From positions 4,650,001 through 4,714,000 of the forward strand of contig NZ_CP096883.1 in the NCBI RefSeq assembly GCF_023273895.1: DNA of 64,000 bases, written 5' to 3'. Below are positions 1-8,890 of this stretch, one piece after another. This stretch comes from Sphingobacterium sp. PCS056 (GTDB lineage: Bacteria > Bacteroidota > Bacteroidia > Sphingobacteriales > Sphingobacteriaceae). Position 1 is the first letter of the stretch. Each line of letters begins with the position of its first letter. Below the pieces are notes generated by a model that had not been told where the DNA came from, searched no databases, and worked only from the letters and a program-made list of their open reading frames with translations. A program made the position numbers and the translations under genes.

Positions 1-1523
1 AAATCATAAGCATTACTTCTGTGGATCAAAGAGGACAGTGCATCGACAGGCTCATCATTCAAACGAATATCTAAACGCACCAAATCCGATTGACGGTATC
101 CGATCTGCGTATAATCAAAAGAAGCATAACCTTTAGAAATAGTCTTCAATTTATCATAAAAATCAAATACAATTTCACCCATTGGCATTTCAAACACCAA
201 TTCAACACGATCAGATGTCAAATAAGATTGGTTGATGATGGCCCCACGTTTCTGAATACAAAGGGACATAATCGGACCTACGAAATCTGATTTAGTAATG
301 ATATTAGCTTTAATATAGGGTTCTTCAATAGCATCTAATTTACTTGGATCAGGTAAATCAGATGGATTATGAACTTGGACTTCTTCATTATCTTTTGTCA
401 AATAAGCTTTATAAGATACGTTTGGTACTGTCGTGATCACAGTCATATCAAATTCACGCTCAAGACGTTCTTGGATAATCTCCATATGCAGCATACCTAA
501 GAATCCACAACGGAATCCAAAACCTAGGGCTGCTGAAGACTCTGGTTCAAACACAAGAGAAGCATCGTTCAGCTGTAAACGGTGCATAGATTCACGCAGT
601 TCCTCATAGTCTTCGGTATCAACAGGGTAAATACCAGCAAAAACCATCGGTTTTACTTCCTCAAATCCTTGGATTGCGCCATCACACGGTCTTTCTTTAT
701 GGGTGATGGTATCACCCACTTTTACCTCACGTGCTTCTTTGATTCCTGAGATGATGTAACCAACATCCCCTGTTCTGACCACATCTTTCGCAACTTGATT
801 TAATTTCAAGGTTCCGATCTCATCCGCAGTATATTCTTTTCCGGTAGCCACAAATTTTACTTTGTCACCTTTACGGATCTCGCCATTTTCAACTTTAAAA
901 TAGGCCATGATACCACGGAAAGAATTATAAACAGAGTCAAAAATCAAAGCCTGTAATGGAGCTGCCGGATCACCTACAGGTGCAGGAACACGTGCTACAA
1001 TTGCTTTTAAAATATCAGGAATACCAAGACCTGTCTTACCAGATGCCGGAATAATATCTTCGCGTTTACCGCCTATTAAATCAATGATTTGATCTTTCAC
1101 TTCCTCTGGCATAGCACCAGGAAGATCCATTTTGTTTAAAATTGGAATAATTTCCAAATCATGCTCCAATGCGAGATAAAGATTAGAAATTGTTTGTGCT
1201 TGTATCCCCTGCGATGCATCGACAATTAATAATGCACCTTCACAGGCAGCAATAGAACGTGATACTTCGTAAGAAAAATCGACGTGTCCTGGAGTATCAA
1301 TTAAATTCAGGATATACTCTACTCCGTCTTGTATATAGTTCATTTGGATAGCATGACTCTTAATGGTAATACCACGTTCACGTTCCAAATCCATATTATC
1401 TAGTAATTGTGCCTGCGCTTCACGTTGTGTAATGGTATTGGTATACTCCAATAATCGATCGGCTAATGTACTTTTACCGTGATCAATGTGTGCGATGATA
1501 CAGAAATTACGTATTTGCTTCAT
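1..1523 (-). CDS. lepA: Elongation factor 4 (LepA), 3' end cut by window edge
   Basis: Translational GTPase that acts on ribosomes, thought to back-translocate or remodel stalled complexes. About 507 N-terminal codons are visible out of roughly 600 usual for the family; the C-terminus lies beyond base 1. The start ATG at 1521-1523 gives MKQIRNFCIIAHIDHGKST, placing the G1 loop at residues 11-19, and DTPGH (G3) follows at 76-80, then NKMD (G4) near residue 130. The GFRCGFLGMLHMEI stretch and the domain order GTPase, beta-barrel, EF-G-like III/V separate LepA from EF-Tu and EF-G. A TAnnTTTG promoter element lies 31 bases upstream. Single-gene unit next to a divergently unrelated transporter gene on the same strand. 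Very secure call. Confidence 0.97.
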   Translation of the reverse strand, partial: MKQIRNFCIIAHIDHGKSTLADRLLEYTNTITQREAQAQLLDNMDLERERGITIKSHAIQMNYIQDGVEYILNLIDTPGHVDFSYEVSRSIAACEGALLIVDASQGIQAQTISNLYLALEHDLEIIPILNKMDLPGAMPEEVKDQIIDLIGGKREDIIPASGKTGLGIPDILKAIVARVPAPVGDPAAPLQALIFDSVYNSFRGIMAYFKVENGEIRKGDKVKFVATGKEYTADEIGTLKLNQVAKDVVRTGDVGYIISGIKEAREVKVGDTITHKERPCDGAIQGFEEVKPMVFAGIYPVDTEDYEELRESMHRLQLNDASLVFEPESSAALGFGFRCGFLGMLHMEIIQERLEREFDMTVITTVPNVSYKAYLTKDNEEVQVHNPSDLPDPSKLDAIEEPYIKANIITKSDFVGPIMSLCIQKRGAIINQSYLTSDRVELVFEMPMGEIVFDFYDKLKTISKGYASFDYTQIGYRQSDLVRLDIRLNDEPVDALSSLIHRSNAYD

Positions 1524-1553
1524 ATAGGATTTTTAAAAATCGTTTCTAAAAAG

Positions 1554-1561
1554 CAAAGATA
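1554..1561 (-). promoter_or_regulatory. Bacteroidota -7 element for lepA
   Basis: On the minus strand this reads TATCTTTG, an exact match to the TAnnTTTG -7 box of the Bacteroidota housekeeping sigma factor, 30 bases before the lepA start codon. No convincing TTG at the -33 position was seen. Confidence 0.6.
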
Positions 1562-1629
1562 CTTTTTTTGACAGACATTTAAGCTAAGCTCTAACCTAAT
1601 TTATGCACATAATTTTGTCCTTTAGTCTT

Positions 1630-2607
1630 CTAGGATGAAAAATGTTTTCGATTGGCGGTTACGTTTTCTACCCGCCATTCAATCTGACCTGTAAATGCTT
1701 GGGAGCGTATAGGACAATCCTTTACCTGACAATAACTGCAACACTCCGGAAGGCACGGGTCGGCATGAATAAAAAATTCAGTATCTATGGACATTTTTGT
1801 ATTCACCATTTTATCTAAGGTAGATATATCATCATGCACCTTATCAAGCCTATAGTAATTAGGCAATGTTAAATGGCAGTCTACATGCAATTCATTGCCA
1901 TAACGCTGAACCCTCAAATTATGAATATCAATCCAATCGACATGCCGATTTTCCTGTAATACTTGAACCACTTCTTTTACGAGATCCAGATCGGACTCAT
2001 CCATCAAACCACCTATCGACAGGCGCAACAATTTATATCCATTGTACAAGATAAAACTGCCGAGCACAAAAGAAATCGCAATATCGATCCATGCTAATCC
2101 AGTCAATTTCATGAGCATCAAACCGATAATAAGACCTACTGTACTATATGCATCGACTTGCAAGTGCTTACCATCAGCCTCCAAAGTAAGTGAGCCTAAT
2201 GCACGCCCCCTTTTCATAATATAAAATCCGATGATAAAATTAATCAAAGCAGTAACCGCTACCAGACCTATCCCCTCTTCAAGATTGGACAAAGTAGAAG
2301 GAAAAAAGATATTGTAAAATCCTTTTACTAAAATAACGGAGCCCGCTATAAAGATCAATCCTCCTTCTAAAAAAACTGAAAAGAATTCAACTTTACCATG
2401 ACCATAAGGATGATTGTGGTCTTTGGGTTGTGCAGCTAAATAAATGCTGTAAAAAGCAAAACTAGAAGCAATGACATTGACTATGCTCTCTGCTGCATCT
2501 GTAAAGATCGCGTTTGATGCAGTGAGGAAATAGGCAACAAATTTGACTATCATTAGTCCCAAGCCCGTTAGTAAGGACAGTAGAACTAATCTTTTTTGCT
2601 TAGACAT
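1630..2607 (-). CDS. Cation diffusion facilitator (CDF) family metal transporter
   Basis: Inner-membrane divalent-cation/proton antiporter expected to export Zn, Fe, Co or similar ions. Hydrophobic segments cover about the first 200 residues and carry the family's metal-site pattern (FTDAAES in TM2; DAYST in TM5), followed by a cytoplasmic domain (HNLRVQRYGNELHVDCHLTL). The C-terminus is cysteine-rich (CLPECCSYC then CP), which could bind metal or sense it. The longest reading frame starts at 2643, but a TACCTTTG promoter element lies inside that extension, so the ATG at 2607 (325 aa, MSKQKRL) is preferred; ATG at 2610 is possible. Metal specificity cannot be read from sequence. Confidence 0.9.
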   Translation of the reverse strand: MSKQKRLVLLSLLTGLGLMIVKFVAYFLTASNAIFTDAAESIVNVIASSFAFYSIYLAAQPKDHNHPYGHGKVEFFSVFLEGGLIFIAGSVILVKGFYNIFFPSTLSNLEEGIGLVAVTALINFIIGFYIMKRGRALGSLTLEADGKHLQVDAYSTVGLIIGLMLMKLTGLAWIDIAISFVLGSFILYNGYKLLRLSIGGLMDESDLDLVKEVVQVLQENRHVDWIDIHNLRVQRYGNELHVDCHLTLPNYYRLDKVHDDISTLDKMVNTKMSIDTEFFIHADPCLPECCSYCQVKDCPIRSQAFTGQIEWRVENVTANRKHFSS

Positions 2608-2630
2608 CATATTATTTGTTTTTTTCGCGA

Positions 2631-2638
2631 CAAAGGTA
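2631..2638 (-). promoter_or_regulatory. -7 element for the CDF transporter gene
   Basis: Reads TACCTTTG on the minus strand, matching TAnnTTTG. It sits within the first codons of the longest ORF, which argues that translation begins downstream at 2607. Confidence 0.6.
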
Positions 2639-2643
2639 GTCAT

Positions 2644-2960
2644 ATAACGCTACGATTTCCTTTTTAGTTTGATCCCAGCGATCTTTTCAACATACTGTCG
2701 TACATGTTCATTTGATATACCGCCCTAAAATAAGGATTCGATCTGAAGTAAAAAAACTCATAAAAATTAATAACATGTTGTAGGTTGCTATGCGATCATT
2801 GAGCTTGTCCATAAATTAAGAAGTGCTAACCGCTCATCTAAACAAAAACTTATTTTTAGAAGTAATCAAATCTCGATAAGATTTTACATATTTTTTGTAA
2901 AAAAGAAACAATCGTTTGTCTTTTTTCAAGAAATTAAGGCATTATTTGCATTCTAAATAA
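2644..2960. other. Intergenic region between divergent CDF and aminotransferase genes
   Basis: About 320 bases of AT-rich sequence without a credible ORF, RNA or repeat. It holds the divergent promoters at its two edges; nothing else was recognised. Confidence 0.6.
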
Positions 2961-2968
2961 TATCTTTG
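2961..2968 (+). promoter_or_regulatory. -7 element for the aminotransferase gene, very short leader
   Basis: TATCTTTG matches TAnnTTTG and ends only 7 bases before the ATG at 2976. Transcription starting the usual few bases downstream would give a leader of at most one or two nucleotides, so the mRNA may be leaderless. Confidence 0.55.
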
Positions 2969-2975
2969 TCTTACC

Positions 2976-4181
2976 ATGAGCACACAATCATATTTATCAG
3001 ATAGGATAAACAATTTATCCGAGTCGGCTACGCTTAAAATGACTAAGCTTGGTCGTGAGTTAGCCGCTAAAGGCGTTAATGTTATCAGCTTAAGTGTTGG
3101 CGAACCAGATTTTAATACTCCTGACCACGTTAAAGAAGCTGCTAAGGTAGCTTTAGACGAAAATTGGACACGTTATTCTCCTGTTCCGGGATACCCGGAA
3201 TTACGTCAGGCTATTGTGAATAAATTGAAGATTGAAAATAATCTGGATTATGATATTTCTCAAATCGTAGTTTCTACTGGTGCAAAACAATCTTTATCAA
3301 ATGTTATTTTAACGCTAATTAATCCAGGAGATGAGGTCATAATCCCTACACCGTACTGGGTTTCCTATTCGGAAATGGTTGTTTTAGCGGAAGGAAAATC
3401 GGTTTTCATCAATACTGAGATCGACAACAACTTTAAAATTACACCAGAGCAACTTGAAGCTGCGATCACACCGAAAACAAAATTATTCATGTTCTCATCA
3501 CCCAATAACCCGACAGGTACGGTGTATAGTAAAGATGAGTTAGCTGCTTTGGCAAAAGTATTCGAAAAATATCCGCAGATTTTCATCTTATCAGATGAAA
3601 TCTATGAACATATCAATTTTGTAGACAAACACGAATCTATCGCTCAATTTGACAGTATCAAAGACCGTGTAATCATTATAAATGGTTTTTCTAAAGCATT
3701 TGCGATGACAGGTTGGAGATTAGGCTACATCGCCTGCAATAAAGAGATCGCTGCTGCAAATGATAAATTACAAGGTCAAACGACATCGGGAACATGTTCG
3801 ATATCACAACGTGCAGGTATCGTTGCTTATGAGCAAGGATTAGCATCTGTGAATAAAATGAAAGAAGCATTTGCTCGTCGTCGTCAACTGGTTTATGATT
3901 TATTAGCTGCAATTCCAGGTGTTAAAACAAATTTACCTGAAGGAGCATTTTACTTCTTCCCAGAAATCAGTTCTTTCTTCGGAAAAAAAGATGAAAATGG
4001 AAATATAATCAAAAACTCATCCGACTTAGCACTATACTTATTAAACGTAGGTCATGTTGCTACAGTAGGTGGTGATTCATTTGGAAATGACAAATATATA
4101 CGTCTATCTTATGCTGCTTCAGACGAAAGTTTAGTAGAAGCTTTAAAACGCATTAAGGAAGCATTAGGCAAATTAGCGTAA
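2976..4181 (+). CDS. PLP-dependent aminotransferase, aspartate aminotransferase type (class I/II)
   Basis: Cytoplasmic pyridoxal-phosphate enzyme transferring amino groups, most likely between aspartate and 2-oxoglutarate. The 401-aa length fits fold-type I aminotransferases. Visible hallmarks are SLSVGEPDFNTP near residue 40, the SSPNNPTGTVYS cofactor motif, SDEIYEHI, and NGFSKAFAMTGWRLGY with the Schiff-base lysine in SKAFAMTG near residue 236. The ATG at 2976 agrees with the length of related proteins, whose N-termini also read SERI..LSESATL. Monocistronic: own promoter before it and a strong hairpin terminator after it. Substrate preference (aspartate versus other amino acids) is inferred from family resemblance. 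Confidence 0.93.
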   Translation: MSTQSYLSDRINNLSESATLKMTKLGRELAAKGVNVISLSVGEPDFNTPDHVKEAAKVALDENWTRYSPVPGYPELRQAIVNKLKIENNLDYDISQIVVSTGAKQSLSNVILTLINPGDEVIIPTPYWVSYSEMVVLAEGKSVFINTEIDNNFKITPEQLEAAITPKTKLFMFSSPNNPTGTVYSKDELAALAKVFEKYPQIFILSDEIYEHINFVDKHESIAQFDSIKDRVIIINGFSKAFAMTGWRLGYIACNKEIAAANDKLQGQTTSGTCSISQRAGIVAYEQGLASVNKMKEAFARRRQLVYDLLAAIPGVKTNLPEGAFYFFPEISSFFGKKDENGNIIKNSSDLALYLLNVGHVATVGGDSFGNDKYIRLSYAASDESLVEALKRIKEALGKLA

Positions 4182-4200
4182 ACCTTGACGCACTATAAAA

Positions 4201-4237
4201 AAAGCTGTCTCTTATACCAAAGTTAAGAGACAGCTTT
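4201..4237. terminator. Bidirectional Rho-independent terminator
   Basis: Perfect 14-bp inverted repeat (AAAGCTGTCTCTTA, loop of 9, then its complement), flanked by A- and T-runs. It lies between the convergent aminotransferase and histidine kinase genes and can serve both strands. Confidence 0.9.
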
Positions 4238-4269
4238 TTTATTGACCTGATCGTATCCCCAAAAACCGC

Positions 4270-6021
4270 TCATGATCCCATTCTTGGATTATCCACATCT
4301 GTACGATTCAATGTAAATGAAAATACACTACCAGAACCGTATTCACTTTGTACGGTAATGGTACCTCCCTGTGCCTCGATAAATTCTTTACTGATACTCA
4401 ACCCTAACCCCGTGCCTTCCTTCTTTGTTCCAGGGATACGAAAGTACCGTTCAAATATTTTGTCCATATATTGTTCTTCTATCCCCTGTCCCGCATCTTT
4501 TACGGCAAATCTCACCTTATCCTGGGTCGACTCAACAATAATAAATATAGCAGAGTTTTCATAAGAATAACGAACAGCATTCGACAATAGGTTGGTCAAT
4601 ACCCAAGCCGTTTTTTCATTATCAGCAAGTACATCCGGTAGATTATTTTCCATTTGTAGGCGCAATTCTAGATGTTTTTGTTCTGCCATGGATTTTGTTG
4701 CGCGTATGGCATACTCCACCAGCTCACTCACGTTTGTAGGTGCCACGTTCAACTGAATAGTCCCACTTTCAACCTGCGTCATATTTAAGAGTTCACCTGT
4801 AATTTTCAACAATCTTCCTGTATCATCGCGAATACTTTGCACCAGGTTACTTTGATCATCATTGAGCACGCCGATCTGCTTATTTTCTAAAAGCTGTAAA
4901 CCCATTTTTATCGACGCAATAGGTGTTTTTAATTCATGTGAAATGGTCGCTATAAAATTAGTTTTGGCGAAATCCATTTCTTTAAATTGTGTGATATTGC
5001 GCAACATGATAACTTGTCCGATAAATTGTGAATCTGTCTCTCCGGTAGGTACGATATCGATATCCACGATTTCTTTTTCAAAATAGCTTTCTTTACCATT
5101 AGCATAGATTTTGAGAAGAGCAGATTCTCGTTTCTTCTCATCTTGAAATAGATCTTTAATAAAATCCCGCATCAGATCATTGGTGACTGCTACATCTTGT
5201 ATTTGTTTACCAATCAATTGATCGCTTTGTAAACCGATTATCTTCAACGCTTCTTCATTAGCAAACAACACGATCTTCTGCTCATCGATACCAATGACAG
5301 GGTCATGCATCTTGTTAATAAGCGTATCAATTCGTTTTTTCCCTTTCAATATCTTATCGAGTTTACTTTCCGCATACTCTTCAAGTTTTTCAGCCATGGT
5401 ATTAAAAGAATTTGCAAGCTCCCCAAATTCATTCCGTTTTTCATAATGGATACGCTTTTTATAATTTTCATTTGCTATCTGTTTAATACTCTCGGTCAAT
5501 TCCTTTATAGGATTGGCGATATTCGAAGGGAGGTTGATGATGAGGACAAAAGCAATTAAGAAGCACAAGGTCCCGCTAATGGAAATGACTGCAATCGCTT
5601 TTTCTGCTGTTATAGATGCAATATCACTTTTCCGTTCTATCGCTTCCATATTAAGCCGCATCAATTCCGTTATATCCTTTCTGATTTTTGAAAGCAGCGT
5701 TACATCTTCCTTATTTTTCACAAATTGATAAAAATGTCTTTCCACCTGATCCGTTGCCTGGACCTCCCCGATCTCAGTAACATTCTGCTTCTGTTTCTCC
5801 AAGTTTTCCTTAAAGTCATGTATGGCAGCGGGATCGACAGTATATTCCTCGAGTGCTAACAACATATTGCGCGCGTACTGCAAAGTATTATAATTTGCGA
5901 CAAGAATATTATTGGTATCTCTTTTTAACTGATTGACATACCAACCGCTCACCACAACCAACAGTACGATCATGAGAAACAGCGACCCGACGCCAAAGGT
6001 TAATTTTGTTTTTATACGCAT
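4270..6021 (-). CDS. Membrane sensor histidine kinase (HAMP-PAS-HisKA-HATPase), Kdp-linked
   Basis: Two-component sensor kinase of 583 aa. Order: TM1 (about residues 9-30), extracytoplasmic segment, TM2 (about 142-165), HAMP, PAS (GIDEQKIVLFANEEALKIIG), dimerisation helix with phosphoacceptor histidine in ISHELKTPIASIK, and an ATPase domain with N box (NLLSNAVRYS), DAGQGI and GTGLGLSIS. The ATG overlaps the stop of the KdpD-like gene by one base (TAATG), so the two are translationally coupled. It probably supplies the kinase half missing from that KdpD and would phosphorylate the NtrC-type regulator at 14079-15416. The partner assignment is inference from gene context; the kinase call itself is firm. 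Confidence 0.92.
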   Translation of the reverse strand: MRIKTKLTFGVGSLFLMIVLLVVVSGWYVNQLKRDTNNILVANYNTLQYARNMLLALEEYTVDPAAIHDFKENLEKQKQNVTEIGEVQATDQVERHFYQFVKNKEDVTLLSKIRKDITELMRLNMEAIERKSDIASITAEKAIAVISISGTLCFLIAFVLIINLPSNIANPIKELTESIKQIANENYKKRIHYEKRNEFGELANSFNTMAEKLEEYAESKLDKILKGKKRIDTLINKMHDPVIGIDEQKIVLFANEEALKIIGLQSDQLIGKQIQDVAVTNDLMRDFIKDLFQDEKKRESALLKIYANGKESYFEKEIVDIDIVPTGETDSQFIGQVIMLRNITQFKEMDFAKTNFIATISHELKTPIASIKMGLQLLENKQIGVLNDDQSNLVQSIRDDTGRLLKITGELLNMTQVESGTIQLNVAPTNVSELVEYAIRATKSMAEQKHLELRLQMENNLPDVLADNEKTAWVLTNLLSNAVRYSYENSAIFIIVESTQDKVRFAVKDAGQGIEEQYMDKIFERYFRIPGTKKEGTGLGLSISKEFIEAQGGTITVQSEYGSGSVFSFTLNRTDVDNPRMGS

Positions 6022-7142
6022 TATGAAAGAATTATAAGGTCAATTTTTTCGTTAGAAAGCTTCGTGAGAAGCGTATTAAAAGTATTTGTTGCCCAAATTA
6101 TTTTGATCAATCCCAAATGAGGTTTACCGATACACACGGTGGTTATCTGTCTAGCTTCACATTGTTCAATAATTGCTTTCGCGATTTTACTATGATTAAC
6201 TTTTATAATCTCTGCCCCCAATTCTGTTGCTAATTTAAAATTATTAATCAGATGTCTTTGCTTATCCAAAGCTATTTTAGCAACACTTTCTTTAGGGGTC
6301 TGTACATAAAGTACAAACCATTTACTATTATAATAGTTTGCTAACCTTGCTGTTTTACGAATCACAATGGTAGCCGTCTTCTCATTTGAACTAATGCAGG
6401 CTAAAAACTGTTCCTTTTTTACATATTTATGATGAATGACCTCCGTTTCAACTTTTCTTTGCACCTGCGAAGCAACTTCTTTTAAAGCCAATTCACGCAA
6501 TTGTAGGATATGATCGCTACTGAAAAAATTAGCCAATGCCATTTCAATCTTAGCGGGATCATAAATTTTACCTTCTTTCAGGCGGTTGATCAATTCCTCT
6601 GCAGTCAAATCAATATTGACCACCTCATCGGCTAATCCAAGTACACTATCCGGTATTCGCTCCTGTACATCGATCCCCGTAATATCTTTAATCTCATCAT
6701 GCAAACTTTCAATATGCTGAATATTGACTGCGCTGATCACATTGATCCCTGCATCCAAGATATCGATTACATCCTGCCAACGCTTGGCATTGAGACTTCC
6801 TTCGATGTTGCTATGTGCAAGTTCATCAATAATAACAATTTCCGGATGCAAATTAATAACCGCCTGCACGTCTAGTTCTTCAAGTTCTTTTCCCTTATAA
6901 AACAGTTTACGTCTCGGTATCATCGGCAGTCCATCTAGCAAGGCGTGGGTTTCCTTTCTATTATGCGTCTCAATATAACCTATTTTAATGTCGATCCCAT
7001 TATGCAGAAGCATATGTGCCTCTTGCAACATACGATAAGTCTTGCCCACACCGGCACTCATACCGATATACAGTTTAAATTTTCCTTTCCTTGATTTTTT
7101 GATCAAGCTCAAGAAATGTTCCGCATCTTTTCTTTCTTCCAT
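6021..7142 (-). CDS. kdpD: KdpD N-terminal sensor half (KdpD domain plus universal-stress domain), no kinase
   Basis: 373-aa cytoplasmic protein equal to only the N-terminal part of classical KdpD (about 890 aa). Residues 18-40 carry LYIGMSAGVGKTYRML, the Walker A signature of the KdpD domain; IVIIDELAHSN follows as Walker B. The remainder (from about residue 245) resembles the universal stress protein domain. There are no membrane segments, HisKA or ATPase domains. In the family this half senses potassium or c-di-AMP status and regulates the kinase. Here the kinase is the next gene, overlapping by one base. The split arrangement is known in some bacteria; the interaction between the halves is inferred. 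Confidence 0.9.
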   Translation of the reverse strand: MEERKDAEHFLSLIKKSRKGKFKLYIGMSAGVGKTYRMLQEAHMLLHNGIDIKIGYIETHNRKETHALLDGLPMIPRRKLFYKGKELEELDVQAVINLHPEIVIIDELAHSNIEGSLNAKRWQDVIDILDAGINVISAVNIQHIESLHDEIKDITGIDVQERIPDSVLGLADEVVNIDLTAEELINRLKEGKIYDPAKIEMALANFFSSDHILQLRELALKEVASQVQRKVETEVIHHKYVKKEQFLACISSNEKTATIVIRKTARLANYYNSKWFVLYVQTPKESVAKIALDKQRHLINNFKLATELGAEIIKVNHSKIAKAIIEQCEARQITTVCIGKPHLGLIKIIWATNTFNTLLTKLSNEKIDLIILS

Positions 7143-7217
7143 ATACCATAAATCCTTTTATATAATTTCCTACTGTATCGTAAATGAACAATACAGCAGG
7201 AAAAAAAATTGATTTAA

Positions 7218-8306
7218 TTAAAAACGCAATGCCAAAGAAGTAATTGCAAGCATATTATGCTTCTCCAAAGAATCATTTCGATTTACAAAAATAGCATCTT
7301 TACTCTGTAGTCTCTTTAACTCTGTTCGCCAGATCAAATTCGAGAAAACCGCATAATCTAACGTAGCAGAATAACCAAATGTTTGAAACCCATTAGCGGT
7401 TCCGGTATTGATCATCACGCCTTTTTTATCTTGATAATATTCTCCTCGTATCGCTATAGCCAAGTCATCATGCGGTTTATATGAAGCAATTAAAACAGGA
7501 GTAAACCAGGTGTTATAACGACTGCTTCCTTTTTCCTTCTGTTCAGCTCCCATATCAAAACCAGTTATAAGCATCCATTTATCATCCAGTTGGAACTGTC
7601 CATAAAAATGATGGAAATACCGCATCTGCCGAACTGAATCAGCTTTATCACTACCTATGAATGAGCTGCTGTTCAAGGTGATGCCGGCGGTAGGTTTATA
7701 GGTTAATTGATGACCAAAAGCAGGTGTACTATTTCCATCTACGCGTTGAATGCGCTGCCAGCCATTTAAAATCAATCCACTCATCATCCACTTTCCATCA
7801 TCCGTTGTATAAGATAGTTTAGCTCCAGTTTCAAAGTAAGGAGAATTATCAGCTCCGATACTTCGAGTTAAAGTATAGCAATCCTTACTGATCGCACTTT
7901 CAAATCCAATATGGGAGGGCAAAACACCAGCGTCGATCCATAGATGGTGCTTTTCTGAGATCTTGACGCCAACATTTGCTTCATAGATATTCCGCAACGT
8001 TACAGGCTCAGCAGCATAATTTGCACTCATGTATGTTCCCGCGCCAATTGCAAGGTTAGTCCTAATTCGATCGGTTTCATAATTTAATTTAATCAATCCA
8101 AGATTTAGATTCACCTCATTATTACGATGATGGCTGTATACAAACCCAGGTCTTGTGTTGTTTTTAGGATTAGAAAAGTCGTATTGACTGTACACTTCTA
8201 CATAACCACTAATTGTTAACGGTTTTTTGACTTCAACGTTTTCTTGTGCTTGCAAAATATGGATGCTTCCAAGCAATAGCATGGAACTGATGATGTATTT
8301 TTTCAT
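7218..8306 (-). CDS. Outer-membrane beta-barrel porin (BBP2-like) in the kdp operon
   Basis: 362-aa secreted protein with a cleavable signal peptide (MKKYIISSMLLLGSIHILQA, cleavage after QA). The body is a series of alternating amphipathic strands and it ends in a terminal phenylalanine (LALRF), as outer-membrane barrels do. The start of the mature part (LTISGYVEVYSQYDF) resembles the putative beta-barrel porin-2 family. It lies 6 bases downstream of kdpC on the same strand, so co-expression under potassium limitation is likely; a role in letting potassium through the outer membrane is an attractive but unproven inference. Confidence 0.8.
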   Translation of the reverse strand: MKKYIISSMLLLGSIHILQAQENVEVKKPLTISGYVEVYSQYDFSNPKNNTRPGFVYSHHRNNEVNLNLGLIKLNYETDRIRTNLAIGAGTYMSANYAAEPVTLRNIYEANVGVKISEKHHLWIDAGVLPSHIGFESAISKDCYTLTRSIGADNSPYFETGAKLSYTTDDGKWMMSGLILNGWQRIQRVDGNSTPAFGHQLTYKPTAGITLNSSSFIGSDKADSVRQMRYFHHFYGQFQLDDKWMLITGFDMGAEQKEKGSSRYNTWFTPVLIASYKPHDDLAIAIRGEYYQDKKGVMINTGTANGFQTFGYSATLDYAVFSNLIWRTELKRLQSKDAIFVNRNDSLEKHNMLAITSLALRF

Positions 8307-8312
8307 ATAAAA

Positions 8313-8879
8313 TTATTTTGCAGCTAATTCATCTAATGCAATATTCAATTTCAGTACATTTATTTTTGCTGGACCAAACAATCCCCATAATGGTTTTTCG
8401 GTTTGCTCATTGACTAGTGTCCTCAATTCGGCTTCCGGTATATTTCGGATCTTCGCAATACGTTTTACTTGAACCCGTGCCGCCTGTACTGAAAAGTGTG
8501 GATCCAGACCACTCGCACTAGCCGTAATCAGATCAGCTGGTATTTCGGCCTTAGTGATGGCTGGGTTATGTACCAAAAAGGTATCTATTCTACCCTTTAC
8601 CTCTTCAAGGTAAAGGGGGTTCGAAGGTCCTTTGTTACTACCTGCAGAACCTGCTGCATTATAATTTGCGGCAGAAGGTCGGGACCAAAAGTATTGATGG
8701 TCTGTAAAGGACTGACCGATGTTGCTGTAATAAGTATTGCCTTTAAAAGTGACAATTTCACCTTTGCCGCTGTTGGGAGCTACCTGTGCAATGGCCCAAA
8801 CGGCAAAAGGATAGATCACCGCAAAAAAAACAATTAGGATAAGAGTCAGCTTTATCGCTGGTAATATATGCTTTTTCAT
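8313..8879 (-). CDS. kdpC: Potassium-transporting ATPase subunit C
   Basis: 188-aa KdpC, the single-span accessory subunit of the KdpFABC potassium pump that stabilises the complex and assists ATP use. One N-terminal membrane helix (about residues 8-31) and the family motifs YFWSRPSAANYN, GSNKGPSNP, SASGLDPHFS and the C-terminal LNIALDEL are visible. Length matches the family. It follows kdpB by 11 bases in the kdp operon and precedes the porin gene. Confidence 0.95.
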   Translation of the reverse strand: MKKHILPAIKLTLILIVFFAVIYPFAVWAIAQVAPNSGKGEIVTFKGNTYYSNIGQSFTDHQYFWSRPSAANYNAAGSAGSNKGPSNPLYLEEVKGRIDTFLVHNPAITKAEIPADLITASASGLDPHFSVQAARVQVKRIAKIRNIPEAELRTLVNEQTEKPLWGLFGPAKINVLKLNIALDELAAK

Positions 8880-8890
8880 ATTTTTGTTTT

